From assembly GCA_937988745.1 (NCBI GenBank), contig CALKAR010000120.1, positions 1-6,118 on the forward strand: DNA of 6,118 bases. The letters are read 5' to 3'. The notes below the pieces were generated by a model. The model saw only the letters and a list, made by a program, of their open reading frames with translations. It made no database searches and had not been told where the DNA came from. This document shows, piece after piece, positions 1 through 6,118 of the stretch; the first letter of the stretch is position 1; every line of letters starts with the position of its first letter. The DNA comes from an uncultured Peptococcaceae bacterium. Lineage in GTDB: Bacteria > Bacillota > Limnochordia > Darwinibacteriales > Darwinibacteriaceae. The position numbers and the translations under genes are program-made.

Positions 1-5
1 CTTTC

Positions 6-10
6 GAGGG
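6..10 (+). promoter_or_regulatory. Possible ribosome binding site of the helicase
   Basis: GAGGG lies ten bases before the ATG at 21, a slightly long but usable spacing. A TGA at 11-13 in another frame could be the end of an upstream gene, which would place the helicase inside a longer operon, but only four codons of that frame are visible. Confidence 0.4.
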
Positions 11-20
11 TGATCTCCGG

Positions 21-1289
21 ATGGAGCTGATCGATAACATCAACCGCTTACTGGGTGACGACCTCAAGCACACAATTGAGCCAGGGGCACGCCTGAAAAT
101 CGCTGCTTCGTGCTTTTCGATGTACGCTTTTGAAGCGCTGAAGGCTGAGCTGGAGAAGATCGATGAGTTGAACTTTATTTTCACCTCACCCACCTTTGTT
201 GCTCATGAGGTTACCGACAAAATTCGCAAGGAGCGCAGGGAATTTCACATCCCCAAGCTCGACCGCGAGCGCAGCCTCTACGGCAGCGAGTTTGAAATCC
301 AGCTACGAAACAAACTCACCCAGCGAGCGGTGGCCAGGGAGTGCGCCAACTGGATACGGCGCAAGGCCAAGTTCAAAAGCAACCGTACCAAAGCGCCCAT
401 GCAGCAGTTCGCTTGCGTACAGGCGGGTACCAGCGACACGGTATACATGCCCCTGCACGGCTTCACCGCTGTCGATCTCGGCTACCAGCAAGGCAATGCG
501 GTGTCCAATCTCGTTAACAGAATGGACGAGGTGCCATTTTCTGCTACCTATCTCAGTCTGTTCGACCAGATCTGGAACGACTCCGATAAGCTGGAGGACG
601 TGACTGAGCAGATTTGCGAGCACATCGCTTCGGTCTATAAGGAAAACTCCCCCGAGCGCATCTACTTCCTGATGCTATACAATGTTTTTAATGAGTTTCT
701 TGATGATATCGACGAAGATGTGCTCCCCAACGACCGTACTGGTTATCAGGACACACTGATCTGGAACAAGCTGTTCAATTACCAGAAGGACGCGGCTACC
801 GGCATTATCAACAAGCTGGAAACCTATAGCGGTTGCATTCTCGCGGATAGCGTTGGTCTGGGCAAAACCTTCACTGCGCTTGCGGTCGTGAAGTACTACG
901 AGCTGCGCAATCGCTCGGTGCTGGTGCTCTGCCCCAAAAAGTTGGCTGACAACTGGCTCAACTACAACAGCAACCTCAAAACCAACATCTTTGCCAAAGA
1001 CCGGTTCAATTACGATGTCCTGTGCCATACGGATTTGTCCCGCACCAGTGGCGAATCCTTCGGTATGCCGTTAAACCGTGTCAACTGGGGTAACTATGAT
1101 CTGGTCGTTATTGACGAGTCCCACAATTTCCGTAACAACGACGCTTACAAGGACAAGGAAACGCGCTACCAGACATTGATGCGCAAAGTGATCAAAGAAG
1201 GCGTTAAAACCAAGGTGCTGATGCTGTCAGCCACGCCGGTCAACAACCGTTTCACAGACCTGCGCAACCAGCTTGCGTTGGCGTACTAA
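21..1289 (+). CDS. Helicase N-terminal half: PLD-like region and first RecA lobe (SNF2 family)
   Basis: This 422-residue product would be an ATP-dependent DNA translocase fragment. Residues about 20-155 look like a phospholipase D-type region as found in large PLD-SNF2 helicases, but no canonical HxKxxxxD motif is visible; the nearest match is the LHGFTAVDLG segment at 145-154. Residues about 250-422 form RecA lobe 1: NYQKDAA (253-259, Q-like motif), Walker A DSVGLGKT (276-283, K282), Walker B DESH (365-368) and motif III SATP (403-406). Translation then ends at TAA, so lobe 2, needed for ATP hydrolysis and DNA movement, is absent. The ATG at 21 has a possible GAGGG at 6-10, but the frame is open to the window edge, so an earlier start cannot be excluded. 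Alone, this fragment is probably inactive. Confidence 0.85.
   Translation: MELIDNINRLLGDDLKHTIEPGARLKIAASCFSMYAFEALKAELEKIDELNFIFTSPTFVAHEVTDKIRKERREFHIPKLDRERSLYGSEFEIQLRNKLTQRAVARECANWIRRKAKFKSNRTKAPMQQFACVQAGTSDTVYMPLHGFTAVDLGYQQGNAVSNLVNRMDEVPFSATYLSLFDQIWNDSDKLEDVTEQICEHIASVYKENSPERIYFLMLYNVFNEFLDDIDEDVLPNDRTGYQDTLIWNKLFNYQKDAATGIINKLETYSGCILADSVGLGKTFTALAVVKYYELRNRSVLVLCPKKLADNWLNYNSNLKTNIFAKDRFNYDVLCHTDLSRTSGESFGMPLNRVNWGNYDLVVIDESHNFRNNDAYKDKETRYQTLMRKVIKEGVKTKVLMLSATPVNNRFTDLRNQLALAY
1287..1289 (+). other. In-frame TAA nonsense codon at helicase codon 423
   Basis: The stop lies between TAC and TTC (bases TACTAATTC) in the same frame as the flanking helicase sequence. TAA followed by T is generally an efficient terminator, and no obvious readthrough signal follows. 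It falls between motif III and motif IV, the hinge between the two RecA lobes. Confidence 0.9.
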
Positions 1290-3323
1290 TTCGACGCTGA
1301 AAACCTCACAAAGAACCTGCACACCAGCAGAAGTGTTGAGGAGATTTTTCGCAGTGCTCAAACCGCCTTTAATGCGTGGTCAAAATTGCCTCCCGAAGAG
1401 CGTACCGCGCGGGCAATTCTTGACTCACTGGATTTCGATTTTTTTGAGCTGCTCGACAGCGTCACCATCGCCCGCTCGCGCAAACATATCCAGACCTTCT
1501 ACGACACCAAAGACATCGGCCAATTTCCCGAACGCCGCAAGCCTTTGTCATTTCATTGTCCGTTAAGCGAGCGGCCGGAGGTAATGGGCTTCAACGAGAT
1601 TTTTGAACACCTTTCACGGCTCAAACTCGCAGTCTATGCACCTGTCAGTTACATACTCCCGAGCCGCTTAAGCAAGTACGAAGAACTCTACGATACCCAG
1701 GTAGGCAGCAGGGGTACTTTGCGCCAAGCCGACCGTGAAAAAAGTTTGCAGGCATTGATGACGACCAACCTGCTCAAACGTCTGGAAAGTTCGGTGGCTG
1801 CATTTCGTCTGACGCTGGAAGCGTTGCGTGAAAACCATATACGCACGCTGGACAAGATAGTCGATTTTCGTCAGTTGGGTGATGGGGCTAGCGTCGAAGA
1901 CATTACCGAAATTTTGGCAGAACTTGAAGCTGAAGGTGATGAGCTACTGGAGCTGGAGACAGACGCCGATATTGGCGGAAAAATAAAAGTGAGCTTGGCG
2001 GACATGGACTTGCCCAGCTGGCAGTTTGATTTGAACCAGGATCTGGAAGAAATAGAGAGCCTGTTGGAGGCAATGCAGCCCGTTACTCCAGAGCATGACG
2101 CCAAGCTTCAACACCTGAAAGCACATGTATTAAACAAGATTTCCAACCCCATCAATCCAGGCAACAAAAAGGTACTGATCTTTACCGCCTTTGCCGACAC
2201 TGCCGATTACCTATACGCCAACCTTGCGCCGGAGTTACTGACCACGCTCGCCATCCACAGCGCCAAAGTCACCGGCAAGGGTGCTCCGCAGTCCACCATC
2301 AAAAGTAAAGCCCAGAAGCGCAGCTATGACTTCCAGGAGCTGCTCACCCTGTTCTCCCCGCGCTCTAAAGAGAAAGCCTTGGTGCTGCCAGACGAGCCGC
2401 ATGAAGTGGATCTGCTCATCGGCACCGACTGCATCTCCGAAGGCCAGAACCTGCAGGACTGCGACTACCTGATCAACTACGACATCCACTGGAATCCGGT
2501 ACGCATCATCCAGCGCTTTGGTCGGGTGGATCGTATCGGCTCGCCCAACAGCAGCATCCAGCTTGTCAACTACTGGCCCGACATTTCGCTCGACGAGTAC
2601 ATCAACCTCAAGGAACGGGTCGAAAGCCGGATGATGATCGCCGACGTTACGGCTACAGGCGACGACAACGTGTTGTCCGCACAGGCCAACGACGTGTCGT
2701 ACCGCAAGGAGCAACTGCGCCGCCTCCAGGAAGAAGTTATCGAACTGGAAGATTTGAAAACCGGCGTCTCCATCACCGATCTGGGGCTGAACGACTTCCG
2801 CATGGATCTGCTCAATTACGTCAAAGCCAACGGCGAGTTGGGCCACATGCCCAATGGTATGCATGCTGTAGTTCCTGCCAGGCCAGAACAGGGATTGCCG
2901 CCAGGGGCTATCTTCACCTTGCGTAACCGTTCCCTGTCTGCCACAACAGGTGACAGCAATCTTAACCAGCACAACCGCTTGCACCCCTATTACCTTGTGT
3001 ACATCAGCCGCGAGGGTGAAGTCATCCACGACCACACCGAGGTCAAACGCCTACTCGACCTGGTGCGCAGCTGCTGCAAGGGCCAGGACAAACCTATCGT
3101 CGAAGCCTGCCAGCGCTTCAATCAGGAAACGCTCGACGGGCGCCAGATGCAGGCCTACTCCGACCTTTTGGGCCAGTCCATCCGGTCAATGATCGAGGTG
3201 AAAGAAGAAAAGGATCTGGACAGTCTGTTCAGCGGCGGCAAAACAACGGCGCTGACTGATACCATCAGCGGTCTGGATGACTTCGAGCTCATCAGCTTTA
3301 TCGTGATCCAGGGGATTGAATGA
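1290..3323 (+). CDS. Helicase C-terminal half: second RecA lobe, downstream of the stop
   Basis: This 677-codon stretch carries on the helicase frame after the stop. Whole-gene codon numbers follow. VLIFTA (718-723) is motif IV, DLLIGTDCISEGQNLQD (797-813) is motif V, and QRFGRVDRIGS (831-841) is the arginine-finger motif VI typical of SNF2/RapA-type helicases. An acidic, Leu/Glu-rich helical segment lies before motif IV (nucleotides about 1890-2140), probably a coiled-coil linker, and about 250 residues follow the helicase core. Independent translation is doubtful. TTG at 1386 has no clear ribosome binding site. The first in-frame ATG (1584) has GGAGG at 1577-1581, but with only two bases of spacing. 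The end overlaps the DUF4391 start by four bases. The domain call is firm; expression as a separate protein is not. Confidence 0.8.
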   Translation, partial: FDAENLTKNLHTSRSVEEIFRSAQTAFNAWSKLPPEERTARAILDSLDFDFFELLDSVTIARSRKHIQTFYDTKDIGQFPERRKPLSFHCPLSERPEVMGFNEIFEHLSRLKLAVYAPVSYILPSRLSKYEELYDTQVGSRGTLRQADREKSLQALMTTNLLKRLESSVAAFRLTLEALRENHIRTLDKIVDFRQLGDGASVEDITEILAELEAEGDELLELETDADIGGKIKVSLADMDLPSWQFDLNQDLEEIESLLEAMQPVTPEHDAKLQHLKAHVLNKISNPINPGNKKVLIFTAFADTADYLYANLAPELLTTLAIHSAKVTGKGAPQSTIKSKAQKRSYDFQELLTLFSPRSKEKALVLPDEPHEVDLLIGTDCISEGQNLQDCDYLINYDIHWNPVRIIQRFGRVDRIGSPNSSIQLVNYWPDISLDEYINLKERVESRMMIADVTATGDDNVLSAQANDVSYRKEQLRRLQEEVIELEDLKTGVSITDLGLNDFRMDLLNYVKANGELGHMPNGMHAVVPARPEQGLPPGAIFTLRNRSLSATTGDSNLNQHNRLHPYYLVYISREGEVIHDHTEVKRLLDLVRSCCKGQDKPIVEACQRFNQETLDGRQMQAYSDLLGQSIRSMIEVKEEKDLDSLFSGGKTTALTDTISGLDDFELISFIVIQGIE
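3310..3314 (+). promoter_or_regulatory. Ribosome binding site of the DUF4391 gene
   Basis: AGGGG lies five bases before the ATG at 3320, inside the last helicase codons. Together with the ATGA stop-start overlap at 3320-3323 it fixes the start and suggests translational coupling with the helicase. A premature stop some 2 kb upstream could therefore also lower expression of this gene. Confidence 0.7.
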
Positions 3324-4006
3324 GCCAGGAAGCAACCGCACAACAGTCTCCACTAATTGCCTACCCAAAGCAGACAGCCGTCGGTCGAGTTTTGCCCAAG
3401 AGCAAGATCTACGAGCGTGGCGGGGTCAATGCACGGTTGAAAGAGCTGTTCGTCCAGCAAGTAGAACAGATTGTCTGGGCTTACAAGCTGGCCCCGGAAA
3501 CGCTCCACTTGCCTGACCGGCCCGGCGTACTGGAAATTCAGGTTTTCACTATCCAGCTCAAGACACCGGAGTTGCACCGGGATGTTTTGTGTTGTATCGA
3601 TAAGGCTATACCGTTACCCATTGTGTTTGAGCTGGCCTTCGAGGGCAAAACGCAGGTAATAGCCGCCTATAAACGCCCGAACGAAGCCGATTCCAGCCGC
3701 TGGGTGCTTTCGGATTACTTTGCATCGAAGTGGTTTCAGGTTGGCTGCGAGCGTGCCGCCATGCCTATCGCCTTGCATCTTGGTGGCCTGTATGAACAAC
3801 TGCTGCAACGGCTGATCCCTTTGCCAGCGCGGCCGCAGGAAACACTGGCCGAACTGGGGGCGCGTGTTGAGCAAGCACAAGCCAAACAACGTGAGGTGGA
3901 CAGAGCCTCAGCTCGGCTGGCCAAGGAAAAACAATTCAACCGCAAGGTGGAGATCAATGCTCAATTGCGGCAGTTGAAGAACGACCATGCAGCATTGATC
4001 CGATAA
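3320..4006 (+). CDS. DUF4391 family protein
   Basis: This 228-residue cytoplasmic protein has no signal peptide or membrane segment. I recognise it as DUF4391 from the order of conserved blocks: an N-terminal AYPKQTAVGRVLPKSKIYE segment (14-32), LKELFVQQVEQIVWAYKLAP (40-59), EIQVFTIQLK (72-81), the IDKAIPLPIVFEL block (93-105) and AYKRPNE (116-122). The last 50 residues (about 175-225) are Lys/Glu/Gln/Arg-rich with regular hydrophobics and probably form a coiled coil, suitable for binding a partner. Molecular function is not established to my knowledge; such proteins often sit next to helicases and restriction-modification genes. The length appears usual for the family. The start at 3320 is supported by AGGGG and the overlap with the helicase stop; the SIR2 gene follows after 19 bases. 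A role as helicase partner is inferred from context only. Confidence 0.82.
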   Translation: MSQEATAQQSPLIAYPKQTAVGRVLPKSKIYERGGVNARLKELFVQQVEQIVWAYKLAPETLHLPDRPGVLEIQVFTIQLKTPELHRDVLCCIDKAIPLPIVFELAFEGKTQVIAAYKRPNEADSSRWVLSDYFASKWFQVGCERAAMPIALHLGGLYEQLLQRLIPLPARPQETLAELGARVEQAQAKQREVDRASARLAKEKQFNRKVEINAQLRQLKNDHAALIR

Positions 4007-4010
4007 AAAC

Positions 4011-4016
4011 AAGGAG
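4011..4016 (+). promoter_or_regulatory. Ribosome binding site of the SIR2 gene
   Basis: A strong AAGGAG sits nine bases before the ATG at 4026, in the 19-base gap after the DUF4391 stop. It is the best ribosome binding site in the window. No promoter or terminator fits in the gap, so the gene is most likely read from the same transcript. Confidence 0.8.
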
Positions 4017-4025
4017 CCTGAAGTC

Positions 4026-5417
4026 ATGCCGAACACTAGCGAACAGACAAGCTCACAAGAGCTGTACCCCAACATCGTCAAGGTCAGAAATGATGATAAG
4101 CCGCTGTACTTTGCCGAATCGGAGAACAAGAAATTCAAACTCCAGGAAGGGAGTGAAGCATCTTGGGTTAGTTCGGAAGAGTTCAGCCAGAGGGAGCTTC
4201 GGGAGCACATCGAGCCGTGGCTGACATCACTCTTTCAGTCGGAGCACCTGTCTCTGTTGGCAGGGTCGGGCCTCACTCATGCAGTGCATTACCTGGCCGC
4301 AGGGCAAGGTGCGGCCGGCATGGGAGCGCTTCCACTTGCCACTCAGCAAGACAAGATCAATGCAGCAGCCGAAGCGTCTGCAAGCCAGGCTGGAAGAAAG
4401 ACGGGCAATGTTGAGGATCAACTGCGGGTAGCCAACGAGCTGTTGCGTGGTCTGGAGATTCTTCAAGATGAACAAGCCGACACATTGCGTGAGGAACTCG
4501 AAGCGGGGATGAAGGCGTTCGCCGAGTCGATCCTTAAGAGCGAAACTGGAATTGCCGCAGCCCCGGACAGCCAACGTGAACAAGCTTTTAATACTTTAGT
4601 CACGTTCCTGATGAGCTTCGCAAGCCGGATTGGAACACGCGACCGCCTGAGCATTTTCACGACCAACTATGACCGGCTGATCGAGGCTGGAGCAGAACTG
4701 GCTGGTGTGCATCTGCTGGATCGCTTTCTCGGCAACCTGATGCCGATTTTCCGCTCCTCCCGGCTTGACCTGGACATGCACTACAACCCGCCGGGTATCC
4801 GTGGCGAACCTCGGTATTTGGAAGGCGTGGCTCGCTTCACCAAGCTGCATGGTTCTGTGGACTGGATACAGACCGGCAAGGATATTCGCCGCATCGGCCT
4901 ACCGTTTGGGGCCGACACGGTTGAGCCGTATTTACAGGCTCCAGGCTTGGGCGGGGCAACAGCCCACAAACTGATGATTTACCCCAATGCTGCCAAGGAC
5001 AGGGAAACTGCCGACTACCCCTATGTAGAGCTGTTCCGTGATTTGGCTTCGGCGGTATGTCGTCCGAACAGCACGCTCGTTACCTACGGCTATAGCTTTG
5101 GTGATGAGCATATCAACCGGGTGATCCGCGACATGCTCACCATTCCATCCACGCACTTGGTTGTGATTTCGTTCGATGATCGGCTTGGCCGCATCATGGA
5201 AACCTATGAACAGATCGGCCGGCCCTCACAAATCAGTTTGCTGATTGGCCCGGCTCTGGCCGATTTGACGACGCTTACAGAGAACTACCTGCCCAAGGCC
5301 GCGATTGACAAGACGACGTTCCGCATGAGCGAGCTGCTCAAACAGCGATTAGGTACTCAGCAAGGTGCTTCTAAACCTAAGCAGCAAGCCGCTGAAGATG
5401 GGAGCGACCTGATATGA
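4026..5417 (+). CDS. SIR2-family protein, probable NAD-consuming defence effector
   Basis: This intact 463-residue cytoplasmic protein carries the SIR2 NAD-binding signatures in order: LLAGSGLT (77-84, the glycine-rich loop), FTTNYD (211-216, with conserved N214), KLHGSVDW (273-280, with likely catalytic H275) and YGYSFGDEHIN (354-364). This is the pattern of bacterial defence SIR2 proteins, in which the domain hydrolyses NAD+ rather than deacetylating proteins. There is an N-terminal extension of about 70 residues and a helical, charged insertion of about 100 residues (about 105-200) between the glycine loop and TTNYD. The C-terminal 25 residues are polar and probably disordered. The start has a strong AAGGAG. 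The stop overlaps the HerA start (ATGA), so the two are probably co-translated, as expected for a SIR2-HerA pair. Domain identity is firm; NADase activity and the defence role are inferred from relatives. Confidence 0.9.
   Translation: MPNTSEQTSSQELYPNIVKVRNDDKPLYFAESENKKFKLQEGSEASWVSSEEFSQRELREHIEPWLTSLFQSEHLSLLAGSGLTHAVHYLAAGQGAAGMGALPLATQQDKINAAAEASASQAGRKTGNVEDQLRVANELLRGLEILQDEQADTLREELEAGMKAFAESILKSETGIAAAPDSQREQAFNTLVTFLMSFASRIGTRDRLSIFTTNYDRLIEAGAELAGVHLLDRFLGNLMPIFRSSRLDLDMHYNPPGIRGEPRYLEGVARFTKLHGSVDWIQTGKDIRRIGLPFGADTVEPYLQAPGLGGATAHKLMIYPNAAKDRETADYPYVELFRDLASAVCRPNSTLVTYGYSFGDEHINRVIRDMLTIPSTHLVVISFDDRLGRIMETYEQIGRPSQISLLIGPALADLTTLTENYLPKAAIDKTTFRMSELLKQRLGTQQGASKPKQQAAEDGSDLI
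5400..5404 (+). promoter_or_regulatory. Ribosome binding site of the HerA-like gene
   Basis: GGGAG lies nine bases before the ATG at 5414, within the last SIR2 codons. With the ATGA overlap at 5414-5417 it supports this start and coupled translation of SIR2 and HerA. Confidence 0.6.
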
Positions 5418-6017
5418 GTCTGTCTCCACTGGCACATGCTGACGCTCTGCGCATAGGTACGATTGATTTCGTCTCGCCCGATGAGATCAAGGTTTTGCTG
5501 GACATAGAAGCGCCAGACAGTGTTTCCCTCAATACCGGCACACCGCGCCCATTCCCCCGCATCAATGGTTATGTGCTCGCACCGGGCGAGCAAGGTTACT
5601 TGGTCGCACAGGTGGAATGGATAACGGTCGAGCGTTCGCAATACCCCAAGCGTAAGGGAATGCAGGACTTCGGCTTGGTTGATCTGCCGTATCCCCTGCG
5701 AAAGATGAGCCTGAATCCGCTGGGTATCTTGTCTTACACAGGGGGAGACAGCGAAAAGGATCGCTACGAATTCAAGCGTGGCGTACAGGCTTATCCCTCG
5801 GTGGGCGATCCGGTACTGCTGCCTACACAAGAGCAACTCCGCGCCATCGTTGAGTCGGGCGAGAACCGCCGCGTCAAGATCGGCGTCAGCCCGTTGGCTG
5901 CCAATGCTGAGGTGAAGATCGACCCTGACCGCCTCTTCGGTCGCCATTTGGCCGTCCTGGGCAACACGGGCAGCGGTAAGTCGTGCTCAGTTGCTGGATT
6001 GGTTCGTTGGTCGAAGG
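5414..6017 (+). pseudogene. HerA-type ATPase, truncated after the Walker A motif
   Basis: About 200 residues of a HerA/FtsK-superfamily hexameric ATPase are present. Residues about 10-75 (from RIGTIDFVSPDEIKVLLDIE to the VAQVEWITVE strand) fit the HAS-barrel domain that starts HerA proteins. The LFGRHLAVLGNTGSGKSCSV segment (174-193) contains Walker A GNTGSGKS (183-190, K189). Family resemblance continues to GLVRWS (195-200) and then ends. Walker B, the catalytic glutamate and the arginine finger are all missing. The frame stays open to the window end at 6118, but residues 201-235 (Arg/Ala/Asp-rich) look like out-of-frame translation of another gene. A full HerA would be roughly 500-600 residues. 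It normally partners the SIR2 protein in a large ring complex. As written it cannot make a working ATPase. The family call is confident; the cause of truncation is unknown. Confidence 0.85.
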
Positions 6018-6018
6018 C
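6008..6018. other. Junction between the HerA gene and an unrelated PLP-enzyme gene
   Basis: HerA-like sequence ends at the codons for RWS (last codon 6011-6013). PLP-enzyme sequence begins in a different frame at about 6012-6018. The exact point is uncertain by a few bases. No direct repeat, inverted repeat or insertion sequence end is obvious at the join. Base composition appears to rise in GC after it. It may be a recombination or deletion point, or an assembly chimera. Confidence 0.7.
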
Positions 6019-6118
6019 TGCGGCCCGAGACGCTGATGATGCAGTACGGCTACGATCCGTTTCTCTCCGAAGGATCGGTCAAGCCGCCGATCTTCCCGAC
6101 TTCGACCTTCGTCTTCCG
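6018..6118 (+). pseudogene. N-terminal fragment of a cystathionine gamma-synthase / methionine gamma-lyase family enzyme
   Basis: Codons from CTG at 6018 read LRPETLMMQYGYDPF, then LSEGSVKPPIFPTSTFVF up to the window edge. I recognise this as the N-terminal region of the Cys/Met-metabolism PLP-dependent enzymes, in particular the group annotated as cystathionine gamma-synthase family; the SVKPPIFPTSTFVF stretch is the most characteristic. Members are cytosolic fold-type I PLP enzymes of about 400-430 residues that act in sulfur amino-acid metabolism. The PLP-binding lysine lies far downstream, outside the window. The usual start codon would lie some 10-20 codons upstream, where HerA sequence is found instead, so the 5' end is probably lost at the junction. 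The frame differs from that of HerA, so this is not a fusion protein. Only 33 codons are visible; the exact substrate cannot be told. Confidence 0.7.

Larger units (their letters stand above)
21..3323 (+). pseudogene. PLD-like/SNF2 helicase gene split by one in-frame stop codon
   Basis: The complete helicase gene spans about 1,100 codons. Reading straight through the TAA at 1287-1289 in the same frame gives continuous helicase sequence. Lobe 1 ends in the SATP motif and the LRNQLALAY segment. The 32 codons after the stop (1290-1385) continue as FDAENLTKNLHTSRSVEEIF and onward, which has the character of this family, and run directly into the open frame that carries lobe 2. There is no frameshift, insertion or missing stretch. 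A single G-to-T change at 1287 (GAA to TAA) would explain the interruption; Glu at that place is my inference from the family pattern. The gene could be a recent pseudogene, a sequencing or assembly error, or a gene expressed by readthrough. The same-frame continuity is seen directly. Loss of function is inferred. Confidence 0.85.

Noticed and set aside
1287..1289. Stop codon recoding (selenocysteine or pyrrolysine)
   Set aside because: The codon is TAA, whereas these amino acids use TGA and TAG, and the expected residue region is not a metal or redox site.
1273..1566. A 97-codon + strand open frame across the helicase stop, as a possible frameshift product
   Set aside because: It is in a different frame and low-complexity in character. 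The true helicase continuation is in the original frame, so the lesion is a nonsense codon, not a frameshift.
2235..3035. Long open frame of 266 codons on the minus strand inside the helicase
   Set aside because: It lies wholly antisense to the conserved lobe 2 motifs, has no recognisable domain and no ribosome binding site that I can see; it is a shadow of GC-biased codon use.
4007..4025. Terminator or promoter between DUF4391 and SIR2 genes
   Set aside because: The gap is only 19 bases, holds a ribosome binding site and has no hairpin with a T-tract.
5357..5947. Open frame of 196 codons on the minus strand opposite the SIR2 end and HerA start
   Set aside because: The + strand here encodes clear SIR2 and HAS-barrel sequence with coupled start signals. 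The minus product resembles no family I know.
6014..6118. Continued open HerA frame to the window end as a natural HerA C-terminal part
   Set aside because: Residues 201-235 in that frame have no HerA character, while another frame over the same bases gives a well-known PLP-enzyme N-terminus.

Overview
This window reads as part of a compact anti-phage-type defence operon from a proteobacterium (Pseudomonadota). Support comes from the style of the helicase, DUF4391, SIR2 and HerA-like proteins, the moderate GC, and short AAGGAG/AGGGG-type ribosome binding sites. No genus can be assigned from the sequence alone. All genes lie on the + strand. There is no RNA gene, CRISPR array, insertion sequence or intergenic gap longer than about 20 bases inside the operon.

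Layout. Positions 21-3323 hold a large SNF2/RapA-like helicase (about 1,100 codons) with a PLD-like N-terminal region. It is interrupted by one in-frame TAA at 1287-1289, which separates the two RecA-like lobes. The reading frame is otherwise intact on both sides, so this looks like one gene with a single nonsense change rather than two genes. Positions 3320-4006 hold a DUF4391 protein, overlapping the helicase stop by ATGA. After 19 bases, 4026-5417 encodes an intact SIR2-family protein, probably an NAD-consuming effector. Again through an ATGA overlap, 5414 onward encodes the start of a HerA-type hexameric ATPase, up to and including its Walker A motif.

At about 6008-6018 the HerA coding sequence stops resembling its family. 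From about 6018 to the window end, a different frame encodes what I recognise as the N-terminal part of a cystathionine gamma-synthase / methionine gamma-lyase family PLP enzyme. Two unrelated genes, both broken, are therefore joined there. This could be a real recombination or deletion edge of the defence island, or a chimeric assembly.

Functional picture (inference). SIR2 plus HerA is a known two-protein defence module (SIR2-HerA, also called Nezha) that depletes NAD+ on infection. Here it is translationally coupled to a DUF4391 protein and a PLD-like/SNF2 helicase, suggesting a four-gene system in which the helicase and DUF4391 protein may recognise or process invading DNA and the SIR2-HerA pair acts as effector. 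In this copy both the helicase and the HerA gene are broken, so the locus as written is probably not fully functional unless the stop and the junction are sequence artefacts.
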